Positions 7,801 to 13,645 of a stretch of DNA of 21,347 bases are shown piece by piece; the first letter of the stretch is position 1; every line of letters begins with the position of its first letter. The DNA lies in assembly GCA_016295375.1 (NCBI GenBank), contig JAEDLI010000035.1, positions 1 to 21,347 of the forward strand. Direction: 5' to 3'. Below the pieces are notes generated by a model. That model saw only the letters and a program-made list of their open reading frames with translations. It made no database searches and was not told the origin of the DNA. The DNA comes from Fibrobacter sp. (GTDB taxonomy: Bacteria; Fibrobacterota; Fibrobacteria; Fibrobacterales; Fibrobacteraceae). The position numbers were made by a program, and so were the translations under genes.

Positions 7801-8789
7801 TTACCGCCATGATTGCCAACAACGGTAAAGAAGCGATTGAGCTTTTGAAGCCCAATTCCTTTGACCTGGTGCTGATGGATATCCAGATGCCCATTATGGA
7901 CGGTTTGACGGCCACCAAGCAGATTCGTGAAAAGAAAGAAGAGTATTTCCAGAAAGTCCCGATTCTTGCCATGAGCGCCCGTGCCTTCCAGAAAGACAAG
8001 GAAGAATGTTTCGAAGCGGGCATGAACGCCCATATCGTAAAACCCATTGACCCCACTGTTCTTTACGAAGAAATGGCGAAGTTCCTGCCGATTGCTTCCG
8101 AAATGGCTGAAACCCAGACGCCCACTACGGTGGTGTCGTCTGATTCTGTACAGCTTTCTTCTGACGACAAGGACTTTGCCGCCAGGTTCCAGAAGATTCC
8201 GGACTTTGACATTTCTGCAGGCCTCTATCACGTCAAAAACAACAGGACTCTGTACCTTAGAATTGTGCAGGGCTTTGTCAACGATTACGGAAGCAAGGCC
8301 CAGGATTTACGAAGGTTCGTAGAAGCCTCCAAGTACGAAGACGCCGCAAGAATCGCCCACACCATCAAAGGCTTGTCCGGTACTATCGGAGCTGCCAATG
8401 TCCAGAAGTTGGGACTTGCGTTAGAAAATTCGTTACTGAACAAGCAGAAGAACTTTAACGAGCTTATCGCCTTTGAAGACGCCCTCAAGAAGTTGGTAGA
8501 GGCTCTGTCGAAGGTTCTTGCCGATATGAATTCCGAAAAGGAAGATACGAGTTCCAAGAAGACCGACCCCCAGGCTGCAGAAAAACTGAAGGGCGTTCTG
8601 GAAAATCTCAAGCTGCATGTAGATGCCTGCTCTGCTACCATGTGCAAGCGGGACTTTGAACCCATCAAGGATATTGCGTTCAGCTCCGCTCAAGAGGCTC
8701 TGCTCAAGAAGTTGAAAGACCAGATTGGGGACTACGACTTCACGGAAGCGGGGGAGACCATCAAGGAGCTTGAAAAGACCCTTGCCTAG
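4812..8789 (+). CDS. Hybrid sensor histidine kinase (dCache-PAS-PAS-HisKA-HATPase-REC-REC-HPt)
   Basis: An inner-membrane phosphorelay kinase of 1325 aa. Order: transmembrane segment ~19-41; periplasmic dCache-like sensor ~45-290 (WYLEASRNKG, LSISAPIWD, GVVAEDIDL); second transmembrane segment ~297-322; two PAS-like regions (~337-440, ~455-565); HisKA with H593 (FLANMSHEIRTPMN); HATPase with NLVNNATKF (~705), DTGIGM (~740) and GGTGLGL (~772); REC1 with D885; REC2 with D1023; HPt with H1183 (HTIKGLSG); and an ~85-aa helical tail. REC1 is less canonical (MHPLH where a Thr/Ser is usual), while REC2 looks complete. The start is TTG, in TTGA overlapping the upstream TGA, with AAGGA nine bases before it; the next ATG lies inside the first membrane helix. 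It probably feeds phosphate to the preceding HD-GYP regulator through its HPt. Confidence 0.93.
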   Translation: MSNNSLNDKRRQLNWRISLVYMVPVLIATVALILIFFFYIKSTLISSAYSSTENSFKKNIRQCEQYLQDKQEDFSKFQKKVQQTGKASLRSVLAKQQQADEDISDVYYGFSNGEYMSALGDKLEKTVSEVRTKSWYLEASRNKGLALTGPYTKPAIKKNVLSISAPIWDKDKQIRGVVAEDIDLQKIRSLISSIAREEGGVTILMGNDNETVYTYFPYETNVKKIELDTIQELRDLVLEGFNTDSLNYGKVFRFERANSRHQNYVFMVTPMTKAPMYAIHVIQQNKVVSKLREDLNAIMLLVTLAVLFMMIIATVAGHLLFKWLIEKDLNESVSSSTLFDTLLATPNFSLILTNDSFDILHASANIIDFLNNGDDIKGEILWKFFPGEEFEKFARKVAMGGELHPSERKTIVKVTSPNGEESWWNVFFQLLVEDDGSIRYLFMITDETSGIQKDTILDTIMLSADRSLLIIFDRTRHIKYMSKQLADVFDQEWRKLIGYSLDDLISCGLPEDIVKSIGNSFTKQEIWKDSFSLNSQDGKGEIWFRGEAVTLKVQESVVGYMLSMVDISEVVEAREIAEQATQAKSEFLANMSHEIRTPMNAIIGMAHLISETELSERQHSFVDRISSAAKSLLGIINNILDFSKIEAKKQELEVIQFVLQDTIIEVAALAEVRITGRPIELIVDVDPEIPETLMGDPLRLSQIFTNLVNNATKFTEKGDITLQVQMKKMTDTHVQLAFSVKDTGIGMTPEQLKRLFNAFTQADGSTTRKYGGTGLGLVISKSLVELMGGQLKVESTSGVGSRFYFTITLPIAPKVGAPKWKSVHSFQNKNILLVDDCANLRSVLRHTLEKFRCVVEEACSVDEAIDLIQAHESAGEAPYDIFIVDYQMPISDGFNFVKGLPANMLTIPKILMHPLHFEESNRIHAEEIGFNSCLAKPIQISSLLTAMQEALGEKPVYQKAVKKEKRKIYFKDAEVLLVEDNKMNQELAVSLLSSVGLTAMIANNGKEAIELLKPNSFDLVLMDIQMPIMDGLTATKQIREKKEEYFQKVPILAMSARAFQKDKEECFEAGMNAHIVKPIDPTVLYEEMAKFLPIASEMAETQTPTTVVSSDSVQLSSDDKDFAARFQKIPDFDISAGLYHVKNNRTLYLRIVQGFVNDYGSKAQDLRRFVEASKYEDAARIAHTIKGLSGTIGAANVQKLGLALENSLLNKQKNFNELIAFEDALKKLVEALSKVLADMNSEKEDTSSKKTDPQAAEKLKGVLENLKLHVDACSATMCKRDFEPIKDIAFSSAQEALLKKLKDQIGDYDFTEAGETIKELEKTLA

Positions 8790-9043
8790 TGCAGGATAAA
8801 TGCCGCAATAAAGGCGAGGGCTACAATCACCGCAGCTGCAATGGCGATCGGGTTCGCCTTTTTCTTCTTGTTGCCGTATTCATCCGTCCCGAATTCATTT
8901 TCCACAATTTCATCATAGTCCGGCGTTTCCAGGTCGGTAAATTCCGCGCCTTCTTTCCAGCCGGTGTCGGCGTCGCTTCCGCAATGGGGGCAGAATTTTG
9001 CGCCTTGCTTTAATTCGGCGCCGCAGTGAGGACAATTATCCAT
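8786..9043 (-). CDS. Zinc-ribbon, single-pass membrane protein
   Basis: An 85-aa protein. The N-terminal zinc ribbon has C4-x2-C7 and C18-x2-C21 (CPHCGAEL...KFCPHCGSD), followed by an acidic linker with DEYGNKKKK. One C-terminal membrane helix (~64-84) ends almost at the last residue, giving a tail-anchored layout. The specific function is unknown; this is a common architecture of small, uncharacterised bacterial proteins. It starts 20 bp after the znuB stop on the same strand and may be the last gene of the zinc operon. Its stop codon and that of the convergent sensor kinase share the palindrome CTAG (8786-8789), so neither gene has room for a terminator before the other's coding sequence. 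Confidence 0.8.
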   Translation of the reverse strand: MDNCPHCGAELKQGAKFCPHCGSDADTGWKEGAEFTDLETPDYDEIVENEFGTDEYGNKKKKANPIAIAAAVIVALAFIAAFILH

Positions 9044-9063
9044 AGAGCAAAGTGTCGTTTTTT

Positions 9064-9906
9064 TTAGTGGTTTTGACTGACCAAACTTAATAAATAGAAA
9101 CCGCCGAATGCAACAATGTCGGCGGCAACAATGGTGGAGCCAACGGGTGTGCCTGCAAGAATGGCCACAAGGATTCCAACTAACGAACAGACTACTGAGA
9201 TAATGGCTGCGGCAACGGTTACGGCAAAAAAGCTCTTGAATACTCGCATGGCCGAAAGAGCCGGAAACACCACCAAGGCCGATACCAATAGCGCCCCCAC
9301 CAGATTCATGGCAAGCACGATAATGACAGCGACAATGATGGCTATCAGCAGGTTAAAGAGCGTGGTGTTTACGCCGGTTGCCCGTGCGAAATTTTCGTCG
9401 AAGGTGATGGCGAAAATTTTATGGTAGAATAATACGAAGGCGGCAAGAACTGCGGCAGAAAGTATTACGCAAAGATAGACTTCTTCAGTTTTGAGCGTGA
9501 GAATCGAGGTTGAGCCGAAAAGAGTCGTGCATACATCGCCCGAAATATTTGCCGATGTAGAAAATATGTTCATCAGCAGATAACCGATAGCAAGGGCACC
9601 GACTGAAACCATGGCGACTGCGGCATCCCCCTTGATGCGAGCGCTCTTACCAGTGCAGAGCAAGAGAATGGCGACTGCAACTGTCACGGGCAAGATAATG
9701 AGCATGTTGTTTGTGACCTTGAGTACCGAAGCTATGGCAAGAGCCCCGAAGGCCACATGGGAGAGGCCGTCACCGATATAGGAGTAACGTTTTAGCACCA
9801 AGGTTACGCCCAGGAGTGACGAGCAGAGCGAAACCAGGACCCCTACTATAATGGCATAGCGCACAAATGGAAAATCTAGGTAGAAAAGAAGCTTGTCAAT
9901 TGGCAT
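9064..9906 (-). CDS. znuB: Zinc/manganese ABC transporter permease (ABC-3 family)
   Basis: An integral inner-membrane permease of 280 aa, normal length for ZnuB/MntB-type proteins, with about eight hydrophobic helices. Family landmarks are the N-terminal LDFPFVRYAIIVGVLV, then LKRYSYIGDGLSHVAFGALA (the conserved 'GdalsHa.lpG.a' segment), AIGYLLMNIF, DENFARATGV (cytoplasmic coupling loop), and LVGALLVSALVVFPALSA near the C-terminus. It would move the metal delivered by the binding lipoprotein using the ATPase encoded upstream. The start ATG 9906-9904 has no clear Shine-Dalgarno; the 49-bp gap to znuC carries a hairpin repeat. Zinc rather than manganese is inferred from the Zur-like regulator and ZIP gene nearby. 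Confidence 0.92.
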   Translation of the reverse strand: MPIDKLLFYLDFPFVRYAIIVGVLVSLCSSLLGVTLVLKRYSYIGDGLSHVAFGALAIASVLKVTNNMLIILPVTVAVAILLLCTGKSARIKGDAAVAMVSVGALAIGYLLMNIFSTSANISGDVCTTLFGSTSILTLKTEEVYLCVILSAAVLAAFVLFYHKIFAITFDENFARATGVNTTLFNLLIAIIVAVIIVLAMNLVGALLVSALVVFPALSAMRVFKSFFAVTVAAAIISVVCSLVGILVAILAGTPVGSTIVAADIVAFGGFYLLSLVSQNH

Positions 9907-9914
9907 ACCACACT

Positions 9915-9941
9915 GTCATCCCCGCGAAGGCGGGGATCTCC
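9915..9941. repeat. Palindromic dispersed repeat, copy 2 (GAAG loop)
   Basis: It matches 2631-2657 apart from the loop. It sits in the znuC-znuB gap, so it would be transcribed as an 8-bp GC-rich hairpin just before the znuB start and could stabilise the upstream mRNA or lower permease expression. Confidence 0.8.
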
Positions 9942-9955
9942 TTAGCTTAATGGTT

Positions 9956-10681
9956 TTATCTTTCTTTAATTGAAATTTTATTGAAATCCATGACGCGGGT
10001 GGCATCGTCCAGGGCGGTATCCACGTCGTGGGTCACCATGACGACAGTCATTCCCTTTTGGTGCAGGTCTTCGATAACGTGGTACATGGTTCCGGTAGAT
10101 TCAGGGTCTAGACCGGTAACGGGCTCATCCAGCAAGAGCAGGCGTTCGGCGGCGCACAGGGCCCTCGCCAGCAGTACCCGCTGCTTCTGGCCCCCCGAAA
10201 GTTCGCGGAAGCAGGACTTTCGCAAACTTTCGGTTCGGGTGAGCGCCATGCATTCCATAGCGCGCTCCCGGTGCGCCGACTTGTAAAAAGGCAACAGCCG
10301 GTGTTTCCCCTGAAATGCCGACAGCACAATCTCTTCGACAGAAGCGGGAAAGTCCTTCTGTACCACCGTCATCTGTGGCAAGTACCCGATTTGATTGCGG
10401 TTAAGACCGCCACAGAGTTCAATGCTTCCCGACTTGGGCGAAAGAAGGCCAGCAATCCCTTTCAGCAATGTGGTCTTGCCAGAGCCGTTATGGCCTACAA
10501 TACAAAGGTAATCGCCTTCGTTTATATCGTAATCCAAATCCCGGACCAAATCCTTGCTACCATAACCTAGCGTCAGCTGGCGACATTTGAGCAATGGGGT
10601 ATGAGCAGTGAGCTCGGTCGCCTGAGGCTCCCTTTGAGAATTCTGGCCAAGATTTTTTTTCTGTATTTTTTCCTTACTCAT
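9956..10681 (-). CDS. znuC: Zinc/manganese ABC transporter ATP-binding protein
   Basis: The cytoplasmic ATPase of the importer, 241 aa. It has Walker A GHNGSGKTT (63-71), Q-loop region GYLPQ (~100-104), signature LSGGQKQR (162-169), Walker B RLLLLDEP (181-188), D-loop GLD, and H-loop H219 in VMVTHD. All catalytic motifs are intact. I chose ATG 10681-10679; an in-frame GTG at 10684-10682 directly before it is an alternative. The 27-bp gap from the znuA stop to this start is built of 7-bp repeats and offers no clear Shine-Dalgarno, so translation may depend on coupling to znuA. It runs on toward znuB, 49 bp downstream. Confidence 0.93.
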   Translation of the reverse strand: MSKEKIQKKNLGQNSQREPQATELTAHTPLLKCRQLTLGYGSKDLVRDLDYDINEGDYLCIVGHNGSGKTTLLKGIAGLLSPKSGSIELCGGLNRNQIGYLPQMTVVQKDFPASVEEIVLSAFQGKHRLLPFYKSAHRERAMECMALTRTESLRKSCFRELSGGQKQRVLLARALCAAERLLLLDEPVTGLDPESTGTMYHVIEDLHQKGMTVVMVTHDVDTALDDATRVMDFNKISIKER

Positions 10682-10711
10682 CACTCACAACCCACTACTC
10701 ACAACCCATTA
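10677..10711. repeat. Heptamer repeat spanning the znuA stop and znuC start
   Basis: Five consecutive 7-bp units (plus strand: CTCATCA, CTCACAA, CCCACTA, CTCACAA, CCCATTA). The znuA TAA lies in the last unit and the znuC ATG in the first. The consensus is close to the CTCATAA units at 2901-2935. Confidence 0.75.
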
Positions 10712-11749
10712 CTTAATCGCCTTTTTCAAAACTTCCAAATTATCTCGCATGATGGAGAGATAGTCAGCCCCAGCCTTTATCTGTTCGTCTTTCACCGACT
10801 GCATGGAATTCAGCATCAACACTTCGGCGTTTTTCGATTTCTTGCTCGCATCGAGAATGGCACGGGCGATTTTCCCGTCGCTGCCGTCAATGGTGAAAAT
10901 GGCAGGTAGGGCAAGGGAATCTATTTTACCCGCAAGGAAGGTTATTGTCTCGAAACTGGCCTCACTTTCGGCAGAACAACCCACAAAAGCGGCATAATAC
11001 TTGATGCCGTAATCGTCCACCAGGTAACGGAAGGGGAAACGGTCACCGAACAGGATTGTCTTGAGCGTTGCATTTTCCATTGTGGCACGATACTGGGCGT
11101 CCAGTGCACTGATTTTTGCAATGTAGAGTGCCGCATTCATGTGGTATTCCGTGGCATGGGCCGTATCCAGTTTTGCGATGGACTCTGCAAGAGCCTTTAC
11201 CAGTATTTCGGCGTTTTTCAGCGATAGCCAAATGTGTTCGTCGTTCTCGACTTCTTCCTCTTCGTCGTGATGGTGATGTCTTTCTGCGTGTTCGTGGTTC
11301 TCTTCTGCGATTTCTTTCGTCTTTCGTCTTTCGTCTTTTGTCTCGCCTTGCATGCCCTCTACGACTTCCTCTTCCTTCACCCGGTCTCCCAAGACCTTCA
11401 TCATGTTTACTTCTATGCGCCCTTCTTTCGGGGTCGCCGCAAGAGCCTTCTCTATCCATCCGTCCGATTCACCGCCTACATACACCACCATGTCAGCACT
11501 TGCAATGGCCGCAATATCCTGGGCCGAAGGCTGGTAGCTGTGAAGGTCGGCACCGTTCTTGATGAGCAATTTCAGGTCAACCGCGTCGGCACGCCCGCCA
11601 AGAACGTTCTTGAACCAGTCGTACTGCGGGTATGTCACGGCAATAACAGAAATTTTCTTCGCAGCGCCCTCGGTCTCGGACTTTGTACCGCAAGCGGCCA
11701 GCAACAAAGTCGCGGCGAGGAACGCCTTGACTACAAATCCCTTAAACAT
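10709..11749 (-). CDS. znuA: Zinc ABC transporter substrate-binding lipoprotein
   Basis: A periplasmic metal-binding lipoprotein of 346 aa. The start ATG 11749-11747 was chosen over upstream in-frame codons because AAGGA lies six bases before it and it gives a clean lipoprotein signal (FLAATLLLAAC, lipidated C20). Cluster A-I binding-protein features are metal-ligand candidates H70 (ADLHSYQPSAQD) and H172 (DEHIWLSLKNA), plus an acidic/His-rich loop (~147-172, including HHHH) typical of zinc-specific members. The usual third histidine is replaced in FGDRFPFRYLVDDYGI (~234-249), a form I recall from a subfamily with GCSAESEASFE after it. Residues ~137-146 are encoded by four tandem heptamers. 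The start overlaps the regulator's stop by 8 bp, so the two are translationally coupled. Confidence 0.9.
   Translation of the reverse strand: MFKGFVVKAFLAATLLLAACGTKSETEGAAKKISVIAVTYPQYDWFKNVLGGRADAVDLKLLIKNGADLHSYQPSAQDIAAIASADMVVYVGGESDGWIEKALAATPKEGRIEVNMMKVLGDRVKEEEVVEGMQGETKDERRKTKEIAEENHEHAERHHHHDEEEEVENDEHIWLSLKNAEILVKALAESIAKLDTAHATEYHMNAALYIAKISALDAQYRATMENATLKTILFGDRFPFRYLVDDYGIKYYAAFVGCSAESEASFETITFLAGKIDSLALPAIFTIDGSDGKIARAILDASKKSKNAEVLMLNSMQSVKDEQIKAGADYLSIMRDNLEVLKKAIK
11315..11342. repeat. Four tandem heptamers inside znuA
   Basis: TTTCGTC x3 and TTTTGTC on plus (GACGAAA on the coding strand) encode part of the charged segment just before the His-rich loop. Twenty-eight bases is not a multiple of three, so each unit is read in a different frame. 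Confidence 0.8.
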
Positions 11750-12155
11750 GGCGCATCCTTGAGCGGCGAGGCTTTCCGGAGCAACCGGAACAACGGCCAA
11801 GCAGCACCGACTGCTGCTGGTCCAGTTCAAAACCGCTTACCCGCTGCACGGAAAGTTGCAACATCTTGAGAGCAGGACCGTCCAGGTGAAAGAACTTGCC
11901 GCAATCCTTACAGACCAGGTGCATCTTGGCTTCGCAACGTCCCGGACCCGTATAGCGGTATTGCAATTCGTTGTTCTCGGCAGCACCCACAATCTGGATC
12001 AGTCCGGCTTTTTCGAGCCTGGAAAGGTTCCTGTAAACGGTGCTCAGCGAGATTTCGGGTAGGCTCTGGGCTATTTCAGACGCCTTGAAAATCCGGTCCG
12101 GATTGCCTACCATAAAGTCCAGAATCTGCTGTTTTGACAGGGTTTTGTATTCCAT
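11742..12155 (-). CDS. zur: Fur-family regulator, probably Zur
   Basis: A cytoplasmic metal-dependent repressor of 137 aa, typical Fur-family length. The winged-helix N-terminus has ISLSTVYRNLSRLEKAGLI as the recognition region (~35-53). C82/C85 (CKDCGKF) and C122/C125 (CSGC) form the structural Zn site, with H79 and H90 as likely sensing ligands. The zinc role is inferred from its operon with the znuACB importer and the adjacent ZIP gene. The C-terminal tail is basic (GKPRRSRMRHV). GAGG lies just upstream of ATG 12155-12153. Its stop overlaps the znuA start. Two palindromes matching Fur-type 7-1-7 geometry cover its own promoter, so negative autoregulation is expected. Confidence 0.88.
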   Translation of the reverse strand: MEYKTLSKQQILDFMVGNPDRIFKASEIAQSLPEISLSTVYRNLSRLEKAGLIQIVGAAENNELQYRYTGPGRCEAKMHLVCKDCGKFFHLDGPALKMLQLSVQRVSGFELDQQQSVLLGRCSGCSGKPRRSRMRHV

Positions 12156-12174
12156 TTTTCCTCTATTTGTACGA

Positions 12175-12193
12175 TTTGCAAATGATTCGCAAA
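12175..12193. promoter_or_regulatory. Candidate Zur box 1
   Basis: TTTGCAAATGATTCGCAAA is a 7-1-7 inverted repeat (TGCAAAT-G-ATTCGCA) with matching T/A flanks, centred at 12184. It sits over the predicted transcription start of the zur-znuACB operon. Confidence 0.75.
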
Positions 12194-12197
12194 TTCA

Positions 12198-12226
12198 AAT
12201 ATAGTCAATTTGCGAATGATTGTCAA
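12198..12226 (-). promoter_or_regulatory. Promoter of zur-znuA-znuC-znuB
   Basis: On the minus strand, TTGACA (12226-12221), a 17-bp spacer and TATATT (12203-12198) followed by TG, giving TATATTTG. The -35 is perfect and the start is predicted near 12191. It is embedded between and within the two Zur-like palindromes. Confidence 0.8.
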
Positions 12227-12227
12227 T
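12209..12227. promoter_or_regulatory. Candidate Zur box 2
   Basis: TTTGCGAATGATTGTCAAT is centred at 12218, 34 bp from box 1, with the same core (TTTGC-RAATGATT-GCAAA-like). It overlaps the -35 and spacer, so binding would exclude RNA polymerase. Confidence 0.7.
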
Positions 12228-12251
12228 TCTGTATCTTTTGGGATTTTTATC

Positions 12252-13040
12252 CTACAGGGCCGAATCCAGCACCATCATGAGCGTGAAGCCCACGGCAAAA
12301 AGAATGGTGCCGGCATCAAAATGCTCTCCTTCGCTGACTTCGGGGAGCATTTCTTCGATTACGACATAAATCATGGCACCTGCCGCAAGCGAGAGCAGGT
12401 AGGGCATAAATGGCGAAAGTGCTTCGGCCGCAAGCAGCGTGATCAACGCGCCTACGGGTTCTACGGCACCGGAAAGCGCGCCAAGAGCAAATGCCTTTTT
12501 GCGGGATGCCCCTTCGGCACGGAGCGGGAGCGAAACCACCGCCCCTTCAGGAAAATTCTGGATGGCAATGCCTATGGCAAGCGCAAACGCTCCTGAAAGC
12601 GTGATGGCCGCATTCCCCGAAAGCCAGCCCGCGAAAACGATGCCGACAGCCATGCCCTCGGGCAAGTTGTGCAAAGTTACTGCTAGCGTGAGCATGGTCG
12701 TGCGCTTGAGTTTTGCCTTGGGGCCTTCTGGCGTGGCGCTATCCAAATGCAAGTGTGGCGTTATTTTGTCTAAAATGTACAGGAACAGGATGCCGGCCCA
12801 GAATCCGACCGTCGCCGGGATGAAAGCCAGTTTGCCCATCGATTCGCTCGCGCTGATTGCGGGCAAAAGTAGGCTCCAGACGGAAGCTGCCACCATGACG
12901 CCCGCCGCAAACGACAAAAGGCTACGTTTGAGATTTTGCCCCATCTGCTTCTTCATAAAGAAAACACATGCGGCACCGAGAACCGTCCCTAAAAACGGAA
13001 TGGCAAGACCTTGGATAATTTGTAATATGGGCTCGTTCAT
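12252..13040 (-). CDS. zupT: ZIP-family metal transporter (ZupT-like)
   Basis: An inner-membrane divalent-metal permease of 262 aa with about eight helices. Diagnostic ZIP motifs are HNLPEG (124-129) in helix 4 and NFPEG (162-166) in helix 5, with a further acidic site EEMLPE (229-234). A short His-containing loop (PHLHLD, ~95-100) precedes helix 4. Zinc uptake is the likely role, as in ZupT, but iron or manganese cannot be excluded from sequence. The gene lies directly upstream of the Zur-like operon in the same orientation, with its stop ~97 bp before the regulator start. It probably has its own promoter, because a TATAAT lies six bases before ATG. Confidence 0.88.
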   Translation of the reverse strand: MNEPILQIIQGLAIPFLGTVLGAACVFFMKKQMGQNLKRSLLSFAAGVMVAASVWSLLLPAISASESMGKLAFIPATVGFWAGILFLYILDKITPHLHLDSATPEGPKAKLKRTTMLTLAVTLHNLPEGMAVGIVFAGWLSGNAAITLSGAFALAIGIAIQNFPEGAVVSLPLRAEGASRKKAFALGALSGAVEPVGALITLLAAEALSPFMPYLLSLAAGAMIYVVIEEMLPEVSEGEHFDAGTILFAVGFTLMMVLDSAL

Positions 13041-13046
13041 GTTCCA

Positions 13047-13052
13047 ATTATA
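13047..13052 (-). promoter_or_regulatory. Putative -10 box (TATAAT), 6 nt before ATG of the ZIP gene
   Basis: TATAAT is followed by TGGAAC and then ATG on minus, nearly the same 15-mer as before the HD-GYP gene. The predicted transcription start is the A of ATG. The -35 is weak (TAGATT at 17-bp spacing). Confidence 0.45.
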
Positions 13053-13209
13053 GTATTAAAATGTGGAGAAATCTACTCCTTTCGGTTGCGGGCCAAAAAA
13101 GAATTCCAAATTTGTAGATTAAAACCAGTAATTTATGACAAAATGCTGATTTGAATCTGCAAAGTTTGGAAAATTTGTTGATTTTATTGTCCAAAAAATG
13201 GTTAAAACC

Positions 13210-13226
13210 CTGCACTTTCAGTGCAG
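13210..13226. repeat. Hairpin upstream of the transposase remnant (possible IS200/IS605 left-end hairpin)
   Basis: CTGCACT-TTC-AGTGCAG is a perfect 7-bp stem with a 3-base loop, 40 bp before the tnpA start. IS200/IS605 elements carry short subterminal hairpins recognised by TnpA at this kind of position. The exact end of the element cannot be fixed without intact copies. Confidence 0.5.
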
Positions 13227-13266
13227 CGACTTTCAGTTTCTAAAAATGTTTGGCTAACTTTAGGAC

Positions 13267-13455
13267 ATGGCCAAATATCGGAAGACGACGCATAGCGTGA
13301 GCAACCTGTCGTGCCACATAGTGTGGGTGACGAAATATCGGTACAAAGTGCTGACCGGCGACATAAAAAGAAGGTGCCGGGACCTGCTGATGCAAATCTG
13401 CGATAGCGAGGATGTGCACATATTGAAGGGCGTGGGTCGTTTGTGCTTATGCTAG
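13267..13455 (+). pseudogene. Truncated IS200/IS605-type Y1 transposase (TnpA)
   Basis: The first ~55 residues are clear TnpA sequence (KYRKTTHSVSNLSCHIVWVTKYRYK...GDIKRR...VHILKG). The homology then stops and a short unrelated tail (VGRLCLC) leads to TAG. The HUH metal-binding pair (HVH), the catalytic tyrosine and about 80 C-terminal residues are absent, so it cannot be active. The break coincides with the 5' end of structured element A (13428), suggesting that element replaced or invaded the rest of the gene. Confidence 0.85.
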
Positions 13456-13516
13456 TTATAGGTTTACCAGAGCCTCGAAAAGAGTAAACGCATTCGACCC
13501 ACGCCCTTTCTTTTTT
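13428..13516 (+). ncRNA. Structured element A: long hairpin plus T-run
   Basis: A perfect 12-bp outer stem (GGGCGTGGGTCG / CGACCCACGCCC, 13428-13439 with 13495-13506) is closed over an inner pairing (GTGCTTA with TAAACGC) and an apical region containing GAGCCTCGAA. TTTCTTTTTT follows directly, as in an intrinsic terminator. The copy at 20182-20263 keeps both ends, the apical motif and the inner stem, partly with compensating base changes. It may be a terminator/attenuator, a small RNA or a structured mobile repeat. It lies 79 bp before the leader ORF of the deaminase operon, in the same orientation. Confidence 0.7.
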
Positions 13517-13532
13517 CTCGAAGACAAGGCTA

Positions 13533-13579
13533 CTCACATAGGAATGACGACCTATGTGAGGATTTTCTCATATCGTCAT
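13533..13579 (+). promoter_or_regulatory. Two mutually exclusive hairpins in the deaminase leader
   Basis: Hairpin 1 is CTCACATAGG / CCTATGTGAG (13533-13542 with 13551-13560, perfect 10 bp, 8-nt loop). Hairpin 2 uses ATGACG with CGTCAT (13544-13549/13574-13579) and ATGTGAG with CTCATAT (13554-13560/13567-13573), so the same bases cannot be in both. This fits a switchable 5' leader; a DNA operator is an alternative for the perfect 10-bp repeat. Confidence 0.5.
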
Positions 13580-13585
13580 ATAAGG

Positions 13586-13600
13586 AGGCATCCTATGCCT
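13586..13600 (+). promoter_or_regulatory. Start-site hairpin of the leader ORF
   Basis: AGGCAT-CCT-ATGCCT is a perfect 6-bp stem that pairs the end of a strong Shine-Dalgarno (AAGGAGG, 13582-13588) with the start codon region (ATG 13595), so initiation may be masked. Confidence 0.5.
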
Positions 13601-13645
13601 GTAAAATTGAAAAAAGACAAACGCCTAGATGTATTTCAGGCTTAG
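13595..13645 (+). CDS. 16-codon leader ORF (MPVKLKKDKRLDVFQA)
   Basis: It has the best ribosome-binding site in the island (AAGGAGG, 6-nt spacer). Its stop TAG shares a base with the GTG start of the deaminase gene (TAGTG), which suggests translational coupling. An A6 run at 13610-13615 would allow a -1 slip into the deaminase frame, which is open from 13462; in that case this would be the true N-terminus. No family is recognised. Confidence 0.5.
   Translation: MPVKLKKDKRLDVFQA

Noticed and set aside
7065..8231. A 388-codon minus frame, and others at 3994-4686 and 5523-6383
   Set aside because: These are opposite-strand shadows of the HD-GYP and sensor kinase genes; no ribosome-binding site or family signal.
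11234..11869. A 211-codon plus frame opposite znuA
   Set aside because: Shadow of the znuA gene; the F/V/L-rich start reflects the antisense of its His/Glu-rich loop.
13462..13644. In-frame upstream extension of the deaminase
   Set aside because: The frame is open, but it has no ATG and its translation runs through the element A 3' arm, T-run and hairpins, without protein-like character.
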